This document shows, piece after piece, positions 29,401 to 34,820 of a stretch of DNA of 64,000 nucleotides (the first letter of the stretch is position 1; every line of letters begins with the position of its first letter). The stretch covers positions 62,001 through 126,000 of the forward strand of contig NZ_NJGU01000002.1 in assembly GCF_002213415.1 (NCBI RefSeq), read 5' to 3'. Position numbers and translations under genes: made by a program. The DNA comes from Herbaspirillum robiniae (GTDB taxonomy: Bacteria; Pseudomonadota; Gammaproteobacteria; Burkholderiales; Burkholderiaceae_D). The notes beneath the pieces are model-generated. The model saw only the letters and a program-made list of their open reading frames with translations, was not told the origin of the DNA and searched no databases.

Positions 29401-29899
29401 TAGCGACGGTTGTTTTGCCGTTGGCGCTGCTTTGCGTAGCGGCATTGGCATTGATCCAACCGCGGGTGAGCGAGTTGGTATCGACCTGCAGCCCGCCTTC
29501 GGTCAGGCCGTCGGGTACGCTGCCGCCGTTGGCCAACGCCGCCTGGCGCGCCGCCTCTTGCGCGGCTTGCTGGGCGGCGATGCCGCGCGCCAGCAGGGAA
29601 AGATTATTGATCGAGCGTTGCAGCTGCGCATTGGCTTGCTGCTGTTGCTGGCTCGGATTGATCAGGGTGGCGGCGCGTACGCCGTTGGGCAGGTAGCCGG
29701 TGGCGGCCGCGCTGCTTTGCGCGGCGCCCTTGCTGGCGAACCAGGAGGCGCTGAAAGGCTGCTGGGCGTGCACTTGCTGCGAGGCGCCTGCCGCCAGCAG
29801 CAGCGCAAGCGCCTGCGCCAGCGGTTTCCGGCGTCCCCTGCCCGGCGCCCAATCGGATGCCTTGTGTTTGTTGTACTGGCCTGCCTGGTTTGACTGCAT
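17474..29899 (-). CDS. Giant TpsA filamentous-haemagglutinin-like exoprotein, 4,141 residues
   Basis: Secreted partner of the TPS system. Features: a signal peptide (residues about 20-45, ending QQVHA), a Gln/Ala-rich stretch, then the TPS secretion domain (about 160-260) with ADKAILNWETFNVGKNTILN and IANRNGVIFTGSSQVDVRNL. Thousands of residues of Gly/Ala/Asn/Ser-rich beta-helix repeats follow, such as GGSVTMTAPGVTLGADIRI. The C-terminus holds VRVLGFGDQG, VVQVLGAGELGASQMQ and LSPAERRALTR, with no toxin or CDI-type VENN module. ATG at 29899 chosen for its AAAGGGA site; an upstream ATG adds 32 residues without a site. Likely an adhesin or surface fibre. One continuous frame of 12.4 kb, so it is under selection. 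The gene follows fecR and an ECF-type promoter candidate. Confidence 0.95.
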   Translation of the reverse strand: MQSNQAGQYNKHKASDWAPGRGRRKPLAQALALLLAAGASQQVHAQQPFSASWFASKGAAQSSAAATGYLPNGVRAATLINPSQQQQQANAQLQRSINNLSLLARGIAAQQAAQEAARQAALANGGSVPDGLTEGGLQVDTNSLTRGWINANAATQSSANGKTTVAIQQTADKAILNWETFNVGKNTILNFAQQAGWAVLNRVNDPLARPSQIQGQINAPGTVMIANRNGVIFTGSSQVDVRNLVVAAANISDSQFTRYGIYGSDASTPSFTDANGKLIVEAGAQLSAAQSTSVTSGGGYVLLLGSEVNNAGSIITPRGQAQLAAGDSFIIRKGLASDANTFSTTRGNEVAPRINPGSTAGTVVNDGLISAAQGDITLAGRDVRQNGVAVSSTTAAARGTIHLLNAISDAAGKVTLGANAVTGIVIDDDGKSTALNSQRDALIAESAAQDILRQQVASGSFDNLAKLSDRRDQSRIEIVSGGQVEFQNGSMTLSTGGQIAVAASGRSLVGSGASLDVAGAVGVRLAMDSNNLKVNVQGNELRDAPLVRDAGKLINSDVWIDSRKLIYVAAGTGGYESDRWYSGGGLLELSGYLANQAHGIGEWAAQGGTVILGGREVITQSGSSINIAGGSLNVQTGMLNMTWLKGSDGRLYSADQATPNMSYGGVYRGFEVAHTRWGDKTTEYYYNPLIAPQRMLQDGYTIGRDAGALVLNTGTAVIEGAIDASVYNGPAQSKARAAALNDGYKQSQLAAARAGTLALGQYNAFGRANLFNTNVRIGEFDTIASSLALGDALDAVRNGTVWLDANWLNAQQLGGLDLGTRGSISVESAIRLADGGSVTMTAPGVTLGADIRIRSGSLFISDVFSPSDPLQRPAVLPGMASSGIVIREGVAIDLRGQQPGDAAGANTTAFVGGGSAKLESTRDVTLQSGSSIDVSGGATVNAQGKAVAGKGGSISLAADAMTVAGSGGKLHLAGALRGFGVGGGGTLKLETGGRIVISNTGDGAQASDLLNLDVGRFQSGFSLYDINAHGGLAVADGTRLEVAMPVLRVEGITQGSPILGMWTPSLYINDEARQTFTQRGGADLILRSQRLLQGEDIRIGNNAVVTVDPGRSISLVGGASGNIEVQGRLNAWGGNISIDLADDLTQPNRDATGVDRRHAIWIGESAVLDAAARAVSFTAADGRRYGAVGNGGSIAIGGVNDWDKTGTTRAPYIAIVVRPGALLDASGAAASFDYRTGLGTQTVDVASNGGNIALKSMHSLYLDGAMTARSGGIGAAGGTLSIALESPVLSVGPFAPGAFNQREFFLTQNNTGSGLAAGAQLAQTVPSLQAGVARLGVNQIEAGGFDNVSLLANGLLSFEGNVDLHTSQSLRVTAATFNLAESAAANSQVKLASSYVALSGSTTAPRGLTNDFMASVNWRSGASQRNSTASLEVTGDIVDVRDRVGFGGAHGDLRQESGPAVVVDRRGFADVTVTSKGDLRLLGGRSAMGLPGLTTTELASTGNLTITAAQVYPVSGAAAQIVAGYDAGDVLAIRRYADIEPATPASVFGALGLGGNRVLQGGIVRAPLGQLMLGINKQDFNSTLTGQVQLLPGSISSVSAAGLLLPYGGTTDGLTYKLNGEAVQFKSLGTSKVIFSANSVIGEAGALIDLSGGGTLTGAGFVTGRGGSVDILRTPLVSGNPTNSISASGNAVYAIVPSSTMQYAPVSADPGAGAPLAGQQITLQQDVGELKAGTYTLLPSTFAMLPGAYRVEIGKQAQPGTTSIATGTGSYVGAGYLGVVNTSVRASLPNQIVVTPGATVRQLSSYNETGYDAFVRADAARRGGVRGQLAADAHDLVLDVGRAAPQAGQPLFRFEGSTRFERGGSDAFGGSLFVTGGNLQILGPAGMASGAPNNAVYADDLNAIGASRMVIGGQLSLSHGDNFASFTPLAGHVALRDGAVLRAPEVFLLATGDIVVEQGASIDTIGRGAVAYDSSSGVIFRSVSGGVLGVSNGWVNLLPSGGNSANIDIGTCTLAPCVGATRLAGEGTIALATSGGVAVQDNARLGARNVVLAVSSLNMGDAAALDSARASNALPAGLSMNQAVLNRLLGGERSAAVPAVENLFFNVRDSVNLYGNFSFDTGSDSTGAASLQRLAFSAPAIYGYGATGERASINAKEIVWTGTVPTTSSVGPTSNASQPAAGAAMADRLGDGALALNADRIVLGYATNTQPLSNVASNRQILGFSNVAFNAADRVVANNSGSLSVYQYQGAYDAATGYAYSGGNLAFNTPLITADAGAVMRVKAGGDILAQGPATSATSNALGAEWQLAGRNVTIDTKVALPTGRFTVSAENNITLGDAARIDLAGRAIGFFEQTRYSQGGDLALRSTAGNIVQAGGSIIDVSAVNNAGGTIEAVALGAGAGAIQLLGALKGSSSGQYDAGGTLVPFDAAEFTARAQTVVDFAGLNARLSDGGVFGARRFQIKQGDLTIGDELKARTVEVAVDGGSLNVNGRIDASGFQVGSIRLAARDNLNLNGILDAHGSGLRVDSYGAVIDAANRAVIDLTSVSGSLNVAAGAGIDLRNGAAAANYDGIARGSLSLNAARVGADDVAVNVAGTPAISGARFIAVNAFRTYDDAAAAPADANGRTSQLVTQAYLDTIDGHSRTYINAALANAGLRTRLAGLGNYHLRPGVEIVSNAALNPSGDLTVLGDIDLSNYRYGPQSDPSVNAMRGFGESGVLVLRAKGNLNIYGSINDGFAPPPTTPDEHGWYLTEINSGNTARSSTFGGDIIVPRDGLVTLDVGTVFPSGATLNYAIDVNAMTLPSGTVLPARVVLAGNYELAAGVVVSANVYNADNSLAVAKGTIPATAISLTPGMKLDAGTRLRNNIDVAAMTWPKGVALPTEMVMAATAALQRGAVIPGLTKIQLINDAPVDLRPDDNGIQGRNWAVAPMLPRGSTSWSMQFTAGADLGASDRRATTPGAEGSVVLADAHFVKRTDVLPGGSGYVWSAGNTYGMVPGTLIDDTWSNRLDCARNTINCAIDPKRISATWTLDGANDLFADSSYAGKPVEPFMWEAGYCDWAPNYCIVVISPVRDVITTGIYSPLFSVLRTGTGDIGINAARDINMRTPFGVYTAGTQSAPVLNGAGADAFQLARGTSGGSVPGLSDPGLSAALATYQAWYPELGGNLSVSAGRDITGDVWGEAMASQRKQWASAGVGNWLWRQGSGSIGGADAVPSAWWINFGNYVWTADPADPNGKPYVAGFTGLGTLGGGNLNLSAGGDAGVINGRGNDTVARSDALVTAVGATGRVTSAGTMILTGGGDLHMRVAGNVNPNAAALQNGVGGNSIQNPDLAGAVINLRGASLVEAGSIGDVREVYRTLAAFLPGINMDAGEVRAVNPFVSTLAYAANGITLMPGDSAVNVNTRRDLVIADAGDAGRAFIQNSTPFSLDGVQYEGGGKSGFSLWTQATAINLLTAGGNLVPGMQAVNGRASSLAGNSNHADLVAVYPSILRATAASGSIYYGYSVAGSARSNDTIGQLLLAPSEQGRLEMLAGTGIYGGNYAISMSNADVALPSPRRPAFVGASVGVTNMSAEGTASSNSSDPVNTMQTDPFPLFAFGPDTATGSPRHAGDHAAALFYASSGDIVGLTTGVVQTFNPTQSGRRVLTWYRAALPARILAGGDIVNAQGLFVHNNVDDISLVQAGGDIIYADLKVAGPGTLEVNAGRDVRQENKASLVSLGGIVPGDTRPGADIAVMAGMANGVNFGAITDLYLNPANQADKSLALASQPGKVVKTYNAELEAWLLARLGYTGKGADAVAYFKSLAPEQQRAFLRGVYYSELREGGREYTNPDSQRFASYLRGRNMIATLFPDNAADGAVISRRGDITLFGDAGVHTNFGGDIQMLAPGGQIVVGVQGPVPASTAGLITQGQGDIQLFSERSLLLGLSRIMTTFGGDIFAWTEQGDINAGRGSKTTQIYTPPKRVYDQWGNVTLAPATPSSGAGIATLAPIPEAAPGDVDLIAPLGTIDAGEAGIRVSGNVNVSALQVMNAANIQVQGKSSGLPAVAAVNVGALTNASAASSSAAVAAQDAMARDRAAARQNLPSVFTVRVLGFGDQGAQAPANITTSGYKPDGVVQVLGAGELGASQMQALSPAERRALTR

Positions 29900-29968
29900 G
29901 GCGACATTCCCTTTAGTTTGCTTGACCGATGCCGCGCCCGGCGAGGGACACGACTTACCGGTGGCTAT

Positions 29969-30014
29969 GACGCGGGAAGGAAATGTCGACTGCACTTCGT
30001 CATCAAAATGTCAT
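29969..30014 (-). promoter_or_regulatory. Composite Pho-box-like/ECF promoter candidate upstream of tpsA
   Basis: TCGTCAT-CAAA-ATGTCAT (29997-30014, plus strand) is followed on the minus strand by a 24-bp gap and CGTC (29972-29969). GCAGTC again stands 15 bp before CGTC. The site is 70 bp upstream of the tpsA start and just after the fecR stop. Confidence 0.6.
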
Positions 30015-30039
30015 AAACGACGCATCGCCCGAGTCCCGC

Positions 30040-31002
30040 TCAAGCCATGCCGAACAGCACGATGCCGCCCGGCAGGCGCGTCACGCTGGCGCCGTAGACA
30101 TCGCGGATCAGGGCCACCACGTCGTCGAGGCGGTCGAGGGAAATACTGGCTTGCACGCGCGTTTGCGCCAGGGCTTCGTTGCCCAGGATGAGTCTGCCGG
30201 TCCGATAGCGATTCACCTCGGCGACGACTTCACCCAGCGGCACCTGGTGAAATACCAGCAAACGCCGGCGCCAGGCCATGACGGCCGTGGCGTCGACCGG
30301 TTGCGCGGCGCTGATGCCGCGCTCACCGTAGACCAGTTGCTGCCCGCTTTCCAGCGTGGCATCGCGACCGGCGCGCGCGACTGTGATTCGTCCACGCAGG
30401 CAGGTGACGCAGACCGTGCCGTCGGTGTGGCGTACGTTGAACGAGGCGCCCTGCCCGGCCACCTCTCCTCCGCCCGCGCGGACGATGACGCGCTGCGACG
30501 CGGCGGCGGCAATCTGGGCTTCGCCTTGCAGCAACTCGACGGCTGCCTCCCGGCCGGCGCCCGGCGCCGGAACATTTACCCGGGTCTGGGTATTGAGCTG
30601 CAATTGGACGCCGTCGGCCAAGGCAAGCGTGCGCTGCTCGCCGGTGGCGGTGTGATAGTCGGCGGCCAATTCGCCCACCGAGGGCCACCAGCCCAGTGGC
30701 GGGCGCCACGCCAGGTACGCCACCGACGCCGCGACCGCGCCGCCGAGGAATGCACGCCGACCGGTCGACGCCAACGGCCTGCGGCTTGCACGACGGCGCG
30801 CGTCGCCCTGCATCAGTTGGCGTGCCGCGGGACTCATCTGCTGCCAGACGCCGCGTGCCTGCGTGAAAGCGTTGGCATGTTCACGGCTTTGCGCGCACCA
30901 CGCCCTGAAAGCGCGCGCATCGTCGGCCGTGGCCCCGCCCGAATCCAGGCGCACCACCCAGGCTTGCGCTTCGCGCTGCAAGAGTTCGGCGGCGTTACTC
31001 AT
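30040..31002 (-). CDS. FecR-type anti-sigma factor (VreR-like)
   Basis: Inner-membrane sigma-factor regulator of 320 residues. N-terminal cytoplasmic anti-sigma domain (about residues 5-50, with EAQAWVVRLDSG and FRAWCAQSREHANAF), a membrane helix (about 82-100), and a periplasmic FecR domain (about 110-225, YHTATGEQRTLALADGVQLQ) with an STN-like C-terminal domain (about 245-318, VPLGEVVAEVNRYR). It holds the ECF sigma factor inactive until the receptor signals. Its ATG overlaps the sigma gene by 8 bp (ATGAGTAA), so the two are translationally coupled. Located directly before tpsA. Confidence 0.92.
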   Translation of the reverse strand: MSNAAELLQREAQAWVVRLDSGGATADDARAFRAWCAQSREHANAFTQARGVWQQMSPAARQLMQGDARRRASRRPLASTGRRAFLGGAVAASVAYLAWRPPLGWWPSVGELAADYHTATGEQRTLALADGVQLQLNTQTRVNVPAPGAGREAAVELLQGEAQIAAAASQRVIVRAGGGEVAGQGASFNVRHTDGTVCVTCLRGRITVARAGRDATLESGQQLVYGERGISAAQPVDATAVMAWRRRLLVFHQVPLGEVVAEVNRYRTGRLILGNEALAQTRVQASISLDRLDDVVALIRDVYGASVTRLPGGIVLFGMA

Positions 31003-31576
31003 GGTCTTGCTCCTGCTCATGTGCTTTGCCTGCATCTGATCGGCCGGCGCCCGGGCCATAACGCTGCACGAATTCGCGCCCCAGACGATGACAGCAATGT
31101 TCGAGGCCGGCGCGCAGCTCTTTCTCGACGGTGCGCGGCGAAACGTTGAAACGCCGCGCGATCTCGGCGTGCGGCATCTCCTCTACCCGCGCGGCGATGA
31201 CGATGGAACGACGGCGCCACGGCAACTCGGCCAGCGCATTTTCCAGCGCATTGATCTGGCTGCGGCCGTCAACCGTGCGGGCGGGATCGGCCAGCTCGTC
31301 GGCGAGATCATAGAGCTCGTCGATTTCGGCGGCGCCGAGGATGCGCGCATTGCCGCGACGCTGATCTTCCGCAACATTGAGGGCGATGCGAAACAGGTAG
31401 GCCGAGGGATATTTGATGGCGCCCTCGGGGTTCATCTTCTCTACGCGCAGGTAGGTTTCATGCAAGGCGTCGCCCGCCAGGTCGTCGGATCCCAGGCGCA
31501 AGCGCAAGTGCTTCCTGAATTGCTCATAACGCGTGACGAACAGGGACTGCAGGACATTTTTCAACGTCTCGGTCAT
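30995..31576 (-). CDS. ECF sigma factor, FecI/VreI type
   Basis: RNA polymerase sigma factor of 193 residues with region 2 (about 8-75, GDALHETYLRVEKM and YPSAYLFRIALNVAEDQRR) and region 4 (about 110-160, LAELPWRRRSIVIAARVEEM and HAEIARRFNVSPRTVEKELR). The C-terminal tail is longer than usual and charged. It starts one base after the STN gene stop and overlaps fecR, forming a receptor-sigma-anti-sigma operon. Likely targets are the three composite promoters in front of tpsA and tpsB. Confidence 0.92.
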   Translation of the reverse strand: MTETLKNVLQSLFVTRYEQFRKHLRLRLGSDDLAGDALHETYLRVEKMNPEGAIKYPSAYLFRIALNVAEDQRRGNARILGAAEIDELYDLADELADPARTVDGRSQINALENALAELPWRRRSIVIAARVEEMPHAEIARRFNVSPRTVEKELRAGLEHCCHRLGREFVQRYGPGAGRSDAGKAHEQEQDHE

Positions 31577-31577
31577 A

Positions 31578-32303
31578 TCACCGTACCTCGCCGGTGAAAT
31601 AGAGACAGTCTGCGTCCGGCGCTGGACGCGGCGTCAGCAGTATGGTCAAGGGCTGCGCCTGACCAGCGGGAGGCGCGCCGACCTCAAGGCCGCGCAGGCT
31701 GGCCAGGACCTGCCGGTCACGCGCGGGAACGCCACTGGACTGCAACAGACGGACATCGCTGATACGGCCGGCGCTTTCCAGCCAGAGCTGCAGCCCCAGT
31801 CGGTATCGTCCGAAAGCTTCCGGCTGTGCGAGGCACAGTGCGCGGGTAATGGCGCGCTGCAGTTTGAAAGAAAAATCCTGACTGATGGCGGAAGGCGTGC
31901 GGGAACGCGCCTCGTCGCCGGTGGCGCCGGCCATCGGCGACGGATCTTCGGAAGCAGCGCCGACCGAAAGCGTGAAGGCCTTTTCGCCGATGAAACGGGC
32001 GCTCAATCCCGTGCCCTGAAGCAAATTCTGCAACGCCTGGCGCGGCGCCAGATTGCCCGTGACGCCGGCGCTGCGACGCCCGACGAGCAACTCTCCGCCG
32101 ATCAGCACGGAATACCCGGTGGTCTCGCTGAACAAGGCCAGCGCGGACTCCAGATTCTGCGGCAGAATTTCGAACTGCATCAGTTGAGCATCCCCTGTGT
32201 TTTCAGCAGCTGCGACCCTGCCCGCCGCCAGCAGGCATGCCAGGACGTACAGCGACAGCGCGAACGCGCCACCGGCCAAAGGAGGTCGCAGGGCAAGGCT
32301 CAT
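31578..32303 (-). CDS. Barrel-less STN-domain signalling receptor (VreA-like)
   Basis: Periplasmic protein of 241 residues: signal peptide (about 1-33), STN domain (about 43-115, MQFEILPQNLESALALFSE and GVTGNLAPRQALQNLLQGTG), a linker, then a TonB-C-like domain (about 143-226, YRLGLQLWLESAGRISDVRL). There is no plug or beta-barrel, so it cannot be a classical TonB-dependent receptor. From memory, the PUMA3 component VreA is likewise an STN protein lacking a barrel. It is first in the sigma/anti-sigma operon and presumably contacts FecR through its STN domain. No good ribosome-binding site at the ATG. A Pho-box-like promoter precedes it. Confidence 0.85.
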   Translation of the reverse strand: MSLALRPPLAGGAFALSLYVLACLLAAGRVAAAENTGDAQLMQFEILPQNLESALALFSETTGYSVLIGGELLVGRRSAGVTGNLAPRQALQNLLQGTGLSARFIGEKAFTLSVGAASEDPSPMAGATGDEARSRTPSAISQDFSFKLQRAITRALCLAQPEAFGRYRLGLQLWLESAGRISDVRLLQSSGVPARDRQVLASLRGLEVGAPPAGQAQPLTILLTPRPAPDADCLYFTGEVR

Positions 32304-32382
32304 CGTTGGATTGAAGTCAGCTGCGGATAGCCGACCTTGTTGACTCCGGGTTGGTCCCGGATTGTTCGATTGAGAAGCCGGA

Positions 32383-32416
32383 ATCTTAGTCGGGGAAAAT
32401 GACTGTCTCGTGACAT
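32383..32416 (-). promoter_or_regulatory. Predicted PhoB-dependent promoter of the STN-sigma-FecR operon
   Basis: On the minus strand ATGTCAC-GAGA-CAGTCAT (32416-32399) matches the 7-4-7 Pho-box layout, with one mismatch per arm to CTGTCAT/C. TAAGAT follows after exactly 10 bp (32388-32383), the distance seen between Pho boxes and the -10 element in PhoB-activated promoters. It lies about 80 bp before the STN start. Confidence 0.6.
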
Positions 32417-32461
32417 ATGCAAATTCTTGTAAGTCTTTGGCAAGAAATACATGTCATCGAG

Positions 32462-32489
32462 TTGATATATCGTGATGTCAGACTATAAC
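32462..32489 (+). promoter_or_regulatory. Predicted sigma70 promoter of the divergent secreted-protein gene
   Basis: TTGATA and TATAAC are spaced by 16 bp in an AT-rich stretch, about 30 bp before the ATG at 32520. It is back to back with the STN operon promoter. Confidence 0.5.
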
Positions 32490-32519
32490 TAAACAACGTA
32501 CATATTGATTAAATCATTT

Positions 32520-32921
32520 ATGGCTATCCCAAATACGCTCGGCCGCCTGCCTGCTTGCCTGTTCAGCGGACTTGGCATCGTGCTGCCGCTCGTGCTGATC
32601 AACCCGGCGTGCGCGCAAGGCGGCGCCGACCCCGCAGACGGAGGCGCCAGCCAGGCCTCCCCGGAATCCGCCCTTGCATCTGCCTGTGTGGACGTCGAGG
32701 TCAACGGCGTGCGCTCCCGCTCCTACGATTGCCTGACCGAGAAACTGAAGCCGAAGGCGGCGCTGCAGGCAGCCCGCACCGGCGGCCTGAACTCGGAACA
32801 GATCGTCAACCAGCCTTCGAACCAACTGGGCCTGTTCAACCGTGCGGCCATGGCCAATCGCATGGGCAATACCTTCGGCACCTCGGTATATCCGCAGCGC
32901 CCGCCTGCCGGCAGCCCCTGA
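32520..32921 (+). CDS. Small secreted hypothetical protein divergent from the signalling operon
   Basis: Protein of 133 residues with a clear signal peptide (about 1-33, ending INPACAQ). The mature part has two cysteines around a patterned core (CVDVEVNGVRSRSYDCL), then QPSNQLGLFNRAAMANRMGN and a Pro-rich tail. No family recognised, but the mature sequence looks constrained, not random. It shares a 216-bp control region with the STN-sigma-FecR operon, so it may be coregulated, and could be a periplasmic or secreted component or even a signal for the system (inference). No good ribosome-binding site; an in-frame TTG lies 15 bp upstream. Confidence 0.7.
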   Translation: MAIPNTLGRLPACLFSGLGIVLPLVLINPACAQGGADPADGGASQASPESALASACVDVEVNGVRSRSYDCLTEKLKPKAALQAARTGGLNSEQIVNQPSNQLGLFNRAAMANRMGNTFGTSVYPQRPPAGSP

Positions 32922-33049
32922 CCACGAAAAAGCGTCTGGGCACTCATGAAGGGGCGTGGTTTGCGTCCCCTGGTGCAGTGTGTGCAGCATCATTCCCCTG
33001 CCGTGCTGACTCTCCACGGCGACAACGCGGATGTCATGGCGTAGACAGT

Positions 33050-33087
33050 CAGCGCGCATCGTACGCGTACGGCAGGCGCAAGGCAGC
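33050..33087 (+). repeat. Right copy of the 38-bp direct repeat bracketing the TPS block
   Basis: Identical to 5219-5256 except for one base, and in the same orientation. It lies between the secreted-protein gene and the MerR gene. The TGACAAC that follows about 9 bp later is also shared. Confidence 0.85.
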
Positions 33088-33158
33088 ATGCCAGCTTGAC
33101 AACATCGACGCGCCGCCAGCACGCATGCGCCGACTTGCCGATAATGGACGCACGGCGC

Positions 33159-33189
33159 TTGACTTCGAGCGCGCTCCAACTTCTAGACT
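33159..33189 (+). promoter_or_regulatory. MerR-type promoter/operator with 19-bp spacer
   Basis: TTGACT and TAGACT are separated by 19 bp, the stretched spacing typical of MerR-family targets. A near-perfect palindrome (33164-33179, TTCGAGCGCGCTCCAA) lies between them. The -10 ends 7 bp before the merR ATG, so the transcript should be leaderless. Autoregulation of merR and the aldo/keto reductase is expected. Confidence 0.75.
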
Positions 33190-33196
33190 GCCTGCC

Positions 33197-33676
33197 ATGA
33201 CGACCTCCATGACCATTGCCCAGGCTGCCGCGGCCACCGGCCTGTCGGTGCATACGCTGCGCTACTACGAACGGATCGGCCTGCTCGATCCGGTCGAACG
33301 GCGCGACAACAGCCACCGGCGCTACACGCTGGAAGACCTGAACTGGATCGGCTTCCTGCTGAAGCTGAAGTCCACCGGCCTGCCGGTGCGGGCCATGCTG
33401 CGCTACGCCGAGCTGCGCCGCCTGGGCAACAGCATGGAGAGCGTCACGGAACGGAAGGCGATCCTGCTGGATCACACGCTTTCCGTACAACAAACGCTGG
33501 CAGAGCTGCAAAGCAACCTGGCCGCGCTGCATCACAAGATCGCCCTCTACGGCGAGATGGAGAAGCAAGCCATGGCGCAATCCGCGCCCGCGCCGCGCAA
33601 GCGCGGCCGCAAGACGGCGTTGTCCGATCCGCGAACCGATGCAGCAGCAACCGCGCAGCCCGCCGGCGCCAACTGA
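33197..33676 (+). CDS. MerR family transcriptional regulator
   Basis: Protein of 159 residues: winged helix-turn-helix (about 5-75, [20 protein letters not shown] ending [19 protein letters not shown]), then a long dimerisation helix (about 80-130), then a basic and Ala/Pro-rich tail with RKRGRK. No metal-binding cysteines, so it belongs to the small-molecule or stress-sensing branch. No ribosome-binding site is seen, consistent with a leaderless start directly downstream of its promoter. It precedes an aldo/keto reductase by 13 bp, the common regulator-target pairing for this branch. Confidence 0.9.
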   Translation: MTTSMTIAQAAAATGLSVHTLRYYERIGLLDPVERRDNSHRRYTLEDLNWIGFLLKLKSTGLPVRAMLRYAELRRLGNSMESVTERKAILLDHTLSVQQTLAELQSNLAALHHKIALYGEMEKQAMAQSAPAPRKRGRKTALSDPRTDAAATAQPAGAN

Positions 33677-33689
33677 AAAAGGACGCCAA

Positions 33690-34721
<1,032 letters not shown>

Positions 34722-34773
34722 TCGGCGTTTGCTGCGCATCCTGGGCGCCCGCACCGCGCAAAGATGCAGGCGC

Positions 34774-34803
34774 AAAAAAAGCCCGGACAAGTCCGGGCTT
34801 TTT
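34774..34803. terminator. Bidirectional Rho-independent terminator between the aldo/keto reductase and lpdA
   Basis: Stem GCCCGGAC/GTCCGGGC with a 2-base loop, flanked by seven A on the left and a T run on the right, so it can end transcripts from both sides (the convergent reductase and lpdA). Confidence 0.9.
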
Positions 34804-34820
34804 CACGTCCAGCGCAACGC

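Noticed and set aside
29899..29995. Upstream ATG giving 32 extra TpsA residues
   Set aside because: It lies next to the ECF promoter candidate and lacks a ribosome-binding site, while the ATG at 29899 has one.
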